From assembly GCA_012800475.1 (NCBI GenBank), contig JAAZJF010000169.1, forward strand, positions 1-6,158: 6,158 nucleotides of DNA. Reading direction: 5' to 3'. This document shows positions 1 to 5,324 of this stretch, one piece after another. The stretch is from Gammaproteobacteria bacterium (GTDB taxonomy: Bacteria; Pseudomonadota; Gammaproteobacteria; Pseudomonadales; Pseudomonadaceae). The translations under genes and the position numbers were made by a program. Numbering within the stretch: the stretch's first letter is position 1; the number at the start of each line of letters is the position of its first letter. A model generated the notes under the pieces. It did no database searches. It saw nothing but the letters and a program-made list of their open reading frames with translations, and was not told where the DNA came from.

Positions 1-108
1 CGTCTGAATCAGTGGATTGAGCGAGCGATTGCTCAGCAGCCTGAGCAATACTTGTGGGCACACCGCCGCTTTAAAACTCGGCCTGAAGGTGAGGCAAAGC
101 TGTATTGA
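1..108 (+). CDS. lpxL: Lipid A biosynthesis acyltransferase (LpxL/HtrB type), C-terminal end only
   Basis: This is the 3' end of a gene that begins before the window; 35 codons and a TGA stop are present. The fragment contains PEQYLWAHRRFKTRPEGE, which matches the very conserved C-terminus of the LpxL/HtrB/LpxM/LpxP family, where the equivalent segment reads close to YMWLHRRFKTRPEG. Family members are inner-membrane enzymes that transfer a secondary acyl chain from acyl-ACP to a Kdo-lipid A precursor, completing the acylation of lipid A. The catalytic HX4D motif lies upstream and cannot be seen. The stop codon overlaps the TTG start of the following patatin gene, so the two are probably co-transcribed and translationally coupled. 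The family call is firm. Which paralogue this is (LpxL, LpxM or LpxP) cannot be decided from 35 residues, so the symbol is provisional. Confidence 0.85.
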   Translation, partial: RLNQWIERAIAQQPEQYLWAHRRFKTRPEGEAKLY

Positions 109-1295
109 AAATACTGGAACACAGCACGGTCAGTCCCGTGGTTGCACAGGCTCCAGATTCACGCACAACGGGGCTGATTTTATCCGGTGGTGGGGCGCGT
201 GCCGCTTATCAGGTGGGTGTGTTAGCCGCCATTGCCGACTTGCTACCTGAGTCTGCCGATAATCCTTTTCCGGTTATTGTTGGCACCTCTGCTGGCGCTA
301 TTAATGCGGTGGGTCTGGCGTGCGGTGCATTAGATTTTCAGCAGTCGATTCGTACATTACGCTCGGTTTGGCAAAGCTTTAGCAGTGATCGTGTGTACCG
401 CACGGATTGGTTTGGGGTGATGCGTCAAGCTGGGCGTTTTGTCGGTCAGCATTTATTAGGTATCGGCCGTGGCGCTGACCCTGTGGCCTTGTTGGATAAT
501 GCACCACTGCGCGAATTGCTACTTAAAGAGCTGGATTTTTCCGGTATTAATCTGGCTGTGGCTAAGCGTAAGTTGCATGCCGTGGCCGTGACAGCTTTTG
601 CCTATCAATCAGGGCAAGCCGTGACTTTTTATCAAGGACGCGGCCATATCAAGCCTTGGCAGCGTCATCGGCGGCATGGTGTCGCCACACGCTTGCGCAT
701 TGAGCATTTGATGGCCAGTTCGGCCATTCCATTGTTATTCCCACCCGTGCGTGTTGATCATGAGTACTTTGGTGATGGCGCGGTACGCCAAGCTGCACCG
801 ATCAGTCCGGCGTTGCATTTGGGTGCGGATAAGGTGCTGGTGATTGGTGTGCGTAATCAATCACAAGAAGGGCGCAGTATCGCGATGACTTCGCGTCCGC
901 CGAGCTTGGCGCAAATTGGTGGGCATCTGCTCAACAGTACGTTTATTGATAATCTTGAATCAGATCTGGAGTTGCTCGAGCGTTTAAATACCTTGGGTCA
1001 TGAGCTGCCAGAGTCACAGCGCAAACAGCATTTAGGCTTGTCGCCAGTGGATGTATTAGTGATATCGCCCAGCAAAAAAATTGATGATATTGCCGCGCGC
1101 CATCGGCATCAATTACCCGCCTCATTGCGTTTGTTCTTGCGTGGCCCTGGAGCAACACGTGCCAGTGGTGGTGGCGTGTTGAGCTACTTGCTGTTTGAGC
1201 GCGGTTATTGCAATGAGCTGATTGAGTTGGGGTACCAAGATGCGATGGCGAAAAAAGATGAGCTGCAAGCCTTTCTAGGCATCAGCCCATCTTAG
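105..1295 (+). CDS. Patatin-like phospholipase family protein
   Basis: This 396-residue protein belongs to the patatin family of serine lipid acyl hydrolases, which use a Ser-Asp dyad. The sequence shows the glycine-rich oxyanion-hole motif GGGARAAYQVG at residues 28-38, the nucleophile elbow GTSAG at 60-64 (Ser62), the conserved ASSAIP at 204-209, and the DGA motif with catalytic Asp224. All catalytic elements are intact. There is no signal peptide or clear membrane segment, so it is probably cytoplasmic or peripheral to the inner membrane. The C-terminal 140 or so residues are helical-looking and not catalytic. The start is TTG at 105, preceded by AAGG and GAGG at 86-94 and overlapping the acyltransferase stop as TTGA. 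A GTG at 138 is an alternative that would still keep every motif. The physiological substrate is unknown; the coupling to a lipid A acyltransferase suggests, by inference only, a role in membrane lipid turnover. Confidence 0.9.
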   Translation: MKILEHSTVSPVVAQAPDSRTTGLILSGGGARAAYQVGVLAAIADLLPESADNPFPVIVGTSAGAINAVGLACGALDFQQSIRTLRSVWQSFSSDRVYRTDWFGVMRQAGRFVGQHLLGIGRGADPVALLDNAPLRELLLKELDFSGINLAVAKRKLHAVAVTAFAYQSGQAVTFYQGRGHIKPWQRHRRHGVATRLRIEHLMASSAIPLLFPPVRVDHEYFGDGAVRQAAPISPALHLGADKVLVIGVRNQSQEGRSIAMTSRPPSLAQIGGHLLNSTFIDNLESDLELLERLNTLGHELPESQRKQHLGLSPVDVLVISPSKKIDDIAARHRHQLPASLRLFLRGPGATRASGGGVLSYLLFERGYCNELIELGYQDAMAKKDELQAFLGISPS

Positions 1296-1305
1296 TGTTG
1301 GTATT

Positions 1306-2025
1306 TTAACTGCCGTCGGTATTGCGCTTGGCATCCCGACTGGCCACCTGTTGGCTGCGGCAATTTAAATAGATTGAGCTCTGCAGCCACTGCTGATCAG
1401 GGTACCAAGAAAACATAAATTGACCACCTTTAAGCTTATCAATTACGGTACGTGCAATTTCTGGACGCACGGCAGGACAGCCTTGGCTGCGACCAATACG
1501 ACCTTGAGTTTGAATCCAGTCTGGATTGACGTACGCGGCGGGGTGAATCACGATGGCGCGTTCACGTGCGCGATCATTAATACCCGGCTCTAAACCATCC
1601 ATCCGTAATGAATAGCCGTGTTTACCTTGATAGCTTTCCGAGGTGCGAAATAAACCAATGCTCGACTGATGGCTGCCGTTGGTGTTGGAAAAACTCGTGG
1701 CAAAGTTATCACCGGAGCGGTTGCCGTGGGCAACAAAATCGTTAAGCAGCAGTTGTTTGCTGTGCAGATCAAAAATCCACAAACGTTTTTCGCTCGAAGG
1801 CAAAGAGAAATCGATCACCGCTAAGCGCTTGGCCGGCTCAGCACCATGACTGAGGGCACACTCCATGGCGCTCAGTGCGGTTGATAGTACTTGTGTATCA
1901 AGCGATGGTGCAGCTTGTTTAAGGACGTGGTTGAGTTGTGTGGGGAACGTTGCTGCAGTGGCTGACAAGGTGCATAAGCTTGAAACAGCCAGAAAAAAAG
2001 ATCGAACAAGAAATGGACGAAGCAT
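1306..2025 (-). CDS. Secreted murein L,D-transpeptidase catalytic domain protein (YkuD_2 family)
   Basis: This 239-residue exported protein has a YkuD_2-type L,D-transpeptidase fold. Residues 1-25 form a signal peptide: Arg3 and Arg8, a hydrophobic core, and a likely cleavage after ATAA. The Cys at 18 lacks a proper lipobox, so it is not a lipoprotein. The catalytic region includes HGNRSG at 100-105, IGLFRT at 123-128, IVIHPA with His161 at 158-163, and GRSQGCPAV at 178-186 with Cys183 as the likely nucleophile. Canonical YkuD enzymes use the same Cys and His to form 3-3 cross-links or attach proteins to peptidoglycan in the periplasm. This subfamily is little characterised, so the exact reaction is inferred. 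The frame stays open 48 codons further upstream, to 2169. I chose ATG 2025 because GAGAG lies 7 bases upstream and a signal peptide begins directly there. The gene is divergent from the LdtD-type gene and convergent with the patatin gene. Confidence 0.87.
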   Translation of the reverse strand: MLRPFLVRSFFLAVSSLCTLSATAATFPTQLNHVLKQAAPSLDTQVLSTALSAMECALSHGAEPAKRLAVIDFSLPSSEKRLWIFDLHSKQLLLNDFVAHGNRSGDNFATSFSNTNGSHQSSIGLFRTSESYQGKHGYSLRMDGLEPGINDRARERAIVIHPAAYVNPDWIQTQGRIGRSQGCPAVRPEIARTVIDKLKGGQFMFSWYPDQQWLQSSIYLNCRSQQVASRDAKRNTDGS

Positions 2026-2193
2026 ATAAATACTCTCGTGACGGCACAAAAGTGTGCTGTGTGGAACAGATTCGGTTTGGATATTACACTGCGCATGTAT
2101 CTGTGTTGTGCTCATAATTGTGATACAACGGACTGTGTCAGCGTTTCGTTGAGTGCGCAGTGAATTCAATAAAGCGCATATCCTAACAGCTCA
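2026..2193. promoter_or_regulatory. Divergent intergenic region between two L,D-transpeptidase genes
   Basis: These 168 bases separate the starts of two divergently transcribed L,D-transpeptidase genes, so promoters for both must lie here or overlap the coding starts. It is richer in A and T than the flanking genes. I could not pick a convincing sigma-70 pair on either strand. A TAATAT-like -10 occurs on the minus strand near 2080-2090, but its -35 is poor. TTGAGT at 2149-2154 on the plus strand has no -10 at a good spacing. No convincing palindromic operator was found. Confidence 0.5.
2033..2037 (-). promoter_or_regulatory. Ribosome binding site fixing the YkuD_2 gene start
   Basis: On the minus strand GAGAG sits 7 bases upstream of ATG 2025. 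It supports this start over upstream in-frame codons (up to 2169), which would bury the signal peptide inside a 48-residue extension. A small 5-bp hairpin, GCACA-AAAG-TGTGC, lies just upstream in the leader. Confidence 0.6.
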
Positions 2194-3861
2194 TTGAATG
2201 GATCCAAACCCTTGCCTAGAAAACATACCTGGCTTTTTTTAGCCATCTTCGGTCTAACACAAACGACATTGAGTTGGGCGCAGCCCGATAACAGCGCACA
2301 AACATTGAGCGAAACGCTATCTGCGTTTCCACAAGTGTGTCAGCAATCAACCGCCAACCGTTTATCGGATCAATCGATTAAACGACTGCAAGCATTCTAT
2401 CAGGCGAACGACTATGCACCGCTGTGGCAGGATGTCGCCCAGCGACAGTTGTTGGCTGAGATGCTGCGCGATATGCGTTATGACGGCTTAGAGCCTGACC
2501 ATTACCAGTTGCAACGTGTGGCGACATTTGAACAACATGCCACACCCGTCGCTCAGCAATGTAATGAACTGTTACTGAGCCATGGTTATTTACAGGCCCT
2601 GCAGCATTTGCGTGATGGTGTCTTAGATGCAGAGCGTATTGAGCCGTATTGGTATGAAGAGGGTGTGAAGCAGCCGCAACGCAGTTCCGTGATTGAAAAT
2701 GCAGTCAGCGGGTTGCAAGATTTGCGCGCCAGCTTTGCGCAAGCTCGCCCTCAATTGTCCGCATATCAAGCGCTACGCGAAGTCTTAAAAAGCAGCTACA
2801 TTTTATCTCAACCCGATTGGGGCACTGTGGCAAGTACCGGACCATCGTTGCGCGTGGGTGATAAAGATGCCCGTGTGCCCAGCTTGCAACAGCGTTTACA
2901 GCTTGCAGGTTATTTAGAGACGACCGCGGATGAGCAGGTTGCCGCGCCAGACGTGTTAGTCGATGAAGCCTTTACCCTTGATCCTTTGCTTTACACTCAA
3001 ACACTGGCAGAAGCGGTCAAAGCCTTTCAGCAAGATCATTATTTAGAAGACGATGGCATTGTCGGGCCTGCAACCTTGCGTGAGCTCAATATCAGTCCTG
3101 AACAGCGCTTACAGCAGGTGCGAGTCAACCTTGAGCGCTTGCGTTGGCTGGATAAGCAGCTTGAGCCCACTATGCTGCTGGTGGATATTGCGGGCGCGCG
3201 TCTGCTGTTTATGCGCGATGGCAACATTGTGTGGCGCACGCGCACGCAAGTGGGCACGGTACGCCGGCAAACCCCGTTACTCAAATCACGCATTACGCAC
3301 TTAACTATTAATCCGACCTGGACGGTACCGCCGACCATTTTGCGAGAGGATAAAATCCCCGCCATTCGTCGTGATATCGGCTATTTGGCGCGCAGTAATA
3401 TGAGCGTATTGGACTATCAAGGTAATGTGCTCGATCCGCACAGTATTAACTGGCAGTCGCCACCTGGTCTTATGTTACGCCAAGGCCCAGGCCCAAATAA
3501 CGCTTTAGGTTTGGTGGCGATTCGTTTTGCCAACCCCTTTGCGGTGTACTTACACGATACGCCCAGCCAACATCTGTTTGGTCGTGCGACGCGTACGGTG
3601 AGCTCTGGGTGTGTGCGTGTAGAAGATGCACAGAAACTCGTGGACCACTTGTTAGTGGGTGCCACAGAGCAGGAGTTAGGGCGTATTAAGCAGATCCAAG
3701 ACAGCGGTAAAACTCGGAATGTGAACTTACCTGCGCCGGTACCTGTGCTGCTGGCGTATTGGACGGTTGAGGTGGATATGGATAACCGCTTACGTTTCCG
3801 TCACGACAGTTATGGGCATGACCAGAAGATTGCTGCAGCCCTTGCTGCTGCGCAGAAATAA
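2194..3861 (+). CDS. ldtD: L,D-transpeptidase of the LdtD/YcbB type
   Basis: This 555-residue secreted enzyme resembles E. coli LdtD (YcbB, 615 residues). LdtD makes 3-3 cross-links between diaminopimelate residues of neighbouring peptidoglycan stems, independently of penicillin-binding transpeptidation. Domains in order are a signal peptide (1 to about 29, cleavage after SWA), a scaffold region with LWQD and DGLEPDHY, a peptidoglycan-binding-like domain (about 219-299, with VKAFQ and DGIVGPATLRELN) and a YkuD catalytic domain (about 326-480). The catalytic domain holds INPTWTVPPTI, the Gly-Pro-Gly-Pro-Asn segment, HDTPSQHLF with His454, and SSGCVRVE with nucleophile Cys473. The long insertion inside the peptidoglycan-binding domain also occurs in LdtD. 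The start is uncertain: TTG at 2194 lacks a strong Shine-Dalgarno, and TTG at 2212 would also leave a good signal peptide. An in-frame stop at 2170 rules out anything longer. The gene ends just before a strong terminator. The symbol is by resemblance. Confidence 0.92.
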   Translation: MNGSKPLPRKHTWLFLAIFGLTQTTLSWAQPDNSAQTLSETLSAFPQVCQQSTANRLSDQSIKRLQAFYQANDYAPLWQDVAQRQLLAEMLRDMRYDGLEPDHYQLQRVATFEQHATPVAQQCNELLLSHGYLQALQHLRDGVLDAERIEPYWYEEGVKQPQRSSVIENAVSGLQDLRASFAQARPQLSAYQALREVLKSSYILSQPDWGTVASTGPSLRVGDKDARVPSLQQRLQLAGYLETTADEQVAAPDVLVDEAFTLDPLLYTQTLAEAVKAFQQDHYLEDDGIVGPATLRELNISPEQRLQQVRVNLERLRWLDKQLEPTMLLVDIAGARLLFMRDGNIVWRTRTQVGTVRRQTPLLKSRITHLTINPTWTVPPTILREDKIPAIRRDIGYLARSNMSVLDYQGNVLDPHSINWQSPPGLMLRQGPGPNNALGLVAIRFANPFAVYLHDTPSQHLFGRATRTVSSGCVRVEDAQKLVDHLLVGATEQELGRIKQIQDSGKTRNVNLPAPVPVLLAYWTVEVDMDNRLRFRHDSYGHDQKIAAALAAAQK

Positions 3862-3885
3862 AGCGCACTCAATTCAATAGGTCAA

Positions 3886-3925
3886 AAAAAACCCCAGAAA
3901 GCCATGCAGCTTTTTGGGGTTTTTT
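3886..3925. terminator. Bidirectional rho-independent terminator between ldtD-like gene and cyd operon
   Basis: A long hairpin pairs A-run + CCCC + AG + AAAGC (3886-3902) with GCTTT + TT + GGGG + T-run (3909-3925) around a 6-base loop, CATGCA. The stem contains one G-T wobble. On the plus strand the GGGG is followed by TTTTTT after the ldtD-like stop, 24 bases away. On the minus strand the complement of the A-run gives a U-tract after the stop of cydX, about 17 bases downstream. It can therefore end both convergent transcripts. Confidence 0.93.
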
Positions 3926-3942
3926 ATTGGGAGTTGCTGTCG

Positions 3943-4065
3943 TTATTCTTGAGGTTTTGAATCGTTATCCGCATCAAAATCAAATGAGCGTTCCAGCCAG
4001 AGCGCATTGATAATGGCCATGCTGCAGGCTAAAAGTACGCCTAAAATCCAAGTGAAATACCACAT
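3943..4065 (-). CDS. cydX: Cytochrome bd oxidase small subunit CydX
   Basis: This 40-residue membrane peptide begins MWYFTWILGVLLACS and continues to ALWLE. It aligns without gaps with the first 25 residues of E. coli CydX (MWYFAWILGTLLACS...), including Trp6 and Glu25. It has a single membrane helix (about residues 4-23) followed by an acidic, polar tail of 15 residues rich in Asp. CydX binds CydA in the inner membrane and is needed for stable, fully active cytochrome bd with its haems in place. A strong AAGGGG Shine-Dalgarno lies 6 bases before the ATG. It is the last gene of cydABX, 106 bases after cydB, and is followed by a terminator. No further small gene of the operon, such as a ybgE-like gene, fits in the remaining space. 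Confidence 0.95.
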   Translation of the reverse strand: MWYFTWILGVLLACSMAIINALWLERSFDFDADNDSKPQE

Positions 4066-4071
4066 AAAGAA

Positions 4072-4077
4072 CCCCTT
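4072..4077 (-). promoter_or_regulatory. Ribosome binding site of cydX
   Basis: AAGGGG on the minus strand, 6 bases from the cydX ATG. It confirms that this very short frame is translated on its own and not through coupling to cydB, whose stop is 106 bases away. A 6-bp hairpin ends 10 bases upstream. Confidence 0.75.
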
Positions 4078-4087
4078 TATCATTGTG

Positions 4088-4164
4088 AGCAGCGGTGCTG
4101 CTACTGCCTTCAGCCCGTGTGTCTATGGGCTTGATCACAGCACCCGTCAAGCAGGTGCTGTGAT
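4088..4164 (-). repeat. Cluster of three hairpins in the cydB-cydX spacer
   Basis: Three inverted repeats lie in this spacer. In the order met by the cyd mRNA they are: a perfect 11-bp stem with a 9-base loop (4134-4164, arms ATCACAGCACC and its complement), a 5-bp stem AGCCC/GGGCT (4112-4131), and a 6-bp stem AGCAGC/GCTGCT with a 3-base loop (4088-4102). None is followed by a U-tract, so they do not look like an intrinsic terminator. They may act as mRNA stability or processing elements between cydB and cydX; this role is inferred. Confidence 0.7.
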
Positions 4165-4171
4165 GGATCGA

Positions 4172-5311
4172 TTAATACAAACCGTGTGATTTGCTCTCCA
4201 CATCAGACATCTTCACCACGCCCCACATCTTGATATAGCTCCATAAGGTGTACATCAAGATCAGTGGTACAAAGATCCCTGCAGCAACAAACATAATCCC
4301 TAAGGTCTTATGGCTGGAGACCGCATCCCACATGGTTAAGCTCGATGCAGGATCAATGCTTGAAGGCATCAGGAATGGGAACAGTGCAAAGCCTGCTGTG
4401 CATAATGCCCCGATAATCATCAGCGATGAGCCTAAAAACGCTAAAGCTGAACGCTGTGTTGTGGCTGCCAGCAGGGCTAACACACCCCCTACAATACCGA
4501 TCAGTGGCGCAACGCGCATGATGGGGTAGTGACTGTAGTTGGCCAGCCAGCCTGGATTGTTTTGCTCAACAATTTTACTGAGGGGATCAATCGCACCGTT
4601 AAAGTCAATCACTGACATCACGCTATAGCCATCAACACCCACCCATAACCAGACACCGGCACCGATAAAGGTCACCAAGAAGGCAGCTGCGAACAACTGT
4701 GTAGCACGGCGAGCGCGCTGCTGGATGTGTTCATCTGTGCGCATCATCAACCAAGCAGCACCGTGAGTGGTTAACATCGCTACACTGACTAAACCTGCCA
4801 AGATGCCAAAGGGGTTGAGTAAGCCCCAGAAGTTACCGGTATAGCTGATACGCATCGTGTCATCGAGCATAAAAGGTACGCCCAAGAACAGGTTGCCAAA
4901 GGCCACACCAAACACCAGTGAGGGTACAAAGCTGCCCACACATAAGGTCCAGTCCCAGCGTGAACGCCAGTTTGGATTATCCAGCTTGCTGCGGTAATCA
5001 AAGCCTAGTGGGCGCGTAAATAATGCAAACAGCACAATCAACATCGCCCAGTAAAACCCTGAGAAGGATGCTGCATACACTATTGGCCATGCAGCAAACA
5101 GAGCCCCTGCAGCAGTGACCAGCCACACTTGGTTACCTTCCCAGTGCGGTGCGAAGGTGTTAATGACCACGCGGCGTTCGGTGTCGGTTTTGCCAATAAA
5201 GGGCAGTAAGATCACTGCGCCCAAGTCAAAGCCATCGGTTAAGGCAAAGCCAATCAGCAAGACACCGACTAGAACCCACCAGATCAGTTTTAGAGTTTCG
5301 TAATCAAACAT
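4172..5311 (-). CDS. cydB: Cytochrome bd ubiquinol oxidase subunit II (CydB)
   Basis: This 379-residue polytopic inner-membrane protein has the same length as E. coli CydB and many matching blocks: YETLKLIWW, GVLLIGFALTDGFDLG, APHWEGNQVWL, GALFAAWP, GFDYRSK, NPFGILAG, FPFLMPSS and SLTMWDA. About nine hydrophobic segments are visible. CydB pairs with CydA to form the quinol oxidase that reduces oxygen to water with high affinity, and it lines a proton route. Asp29, Arg100, Asp105 and Lys109 fall at the same numbers as in the E. coli protein. Residue 58 is Glu where E. coli has Asp. The ATG at 5311 follows a strong AAGGAG that overlaps the cydA stop, with an 11-base gap between the genes. The C-terminus SKSHGLY resembles the E. 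coli NTHSLY end. The resemblance to E. coli CydB favours true bd-I over the CioB branch. Confidence 0.97.
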   Translation of the reverse strand: MFDYETLKLIWWVLVGVLLIGFALTDGFDLGAVILLPFIGKTDTERRVVINTFAPHWEGNQVWLVTAAGALFAAWPIVYAASFSGFYWAMLIVLFALFTRPLGFDYRSKLDNPNWRSRWDWTLCVGSFVPSLVFGVAFGNLFLGVPFMLDDTMRISYTGNFWGLLNPFGILAGLVSVAMLTTHGAAWLMMRTDEHIQQRARRATQLFAAAFLVTFIGAGVWLWVGVDGYSVMSVIDFNGAIDPLSKIVEQNNPGWLANYSHYPIMRVAPLIGIVGGVLALLAATTQRSALAFLGSSLMIIGALCTAGFALFPFLMPSSIDPASSLTMWDAVSSHKTLGIMFVAAGIFVPLILMYTLWSYIKMWGVVKMSDVESKSHGLY

Positions 5312-5318
5312 GTCGTCA

Positions 5319-5324
5319 CTCCTT
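5319..5324 (-). promoter_or_regulatory. Ribosome binding site of cydB overlapping the cydA stop codon
   Basis: On the minus strand TAAGGAG combines the cydA stop TAA with the AAGGAG Shine-Dalgarno, 7 bases before the cydB ATG. Ribosomes ending cydA would be placed at the cydB start, which suits the equal amounts of the two subunits. Confidence 0.8.

Noticed and set aside
1230..1411. Direct repeat GGGTACCAAGA near 1230 and 1401.
   Set aside because: Both copies are inside coding sequence of different genes on opposite strands and are explained by codon content; chance expectation is similar.
2106..2128. TTGTG...TACAA words resembling an FNR/Anr or CRP box in the divergent region.
   Set aside because: Neither TTGATNNNNATCAA nor TGTGAN6TCACA is matched with proper symmetry; the resemblance is too weak to call.
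2026..2169. In-frame extension of the YkuD_2 gene by 48 codons upstream of ATG 2025.
   Set aside because: It would place the signal peptide in the middle of the protein, and the extension shows no domain-like features. A Shine-Dalgarno sits correctly before ATG 2025, so the open frame is taken as chance.
2168..3879. Shared words on either side of the LdtD-type gene: AATAAAGCGCA at 2168-2178 and 3857-3867, and AATTCAATA at 2163-2171 and 3871-3879.
   Set aside because: A few 11-base repeats are expected by chance in 6 kb. There is no transposase, target duplication or composition change to suggest insertion.
4007..4189. Plus-strand 60-codon open frame over the cydX region.
   Set aside because: It is antisense to cydX and the spacer hairpins, has no recognisable protein features, and is best explained as a shadow frame.
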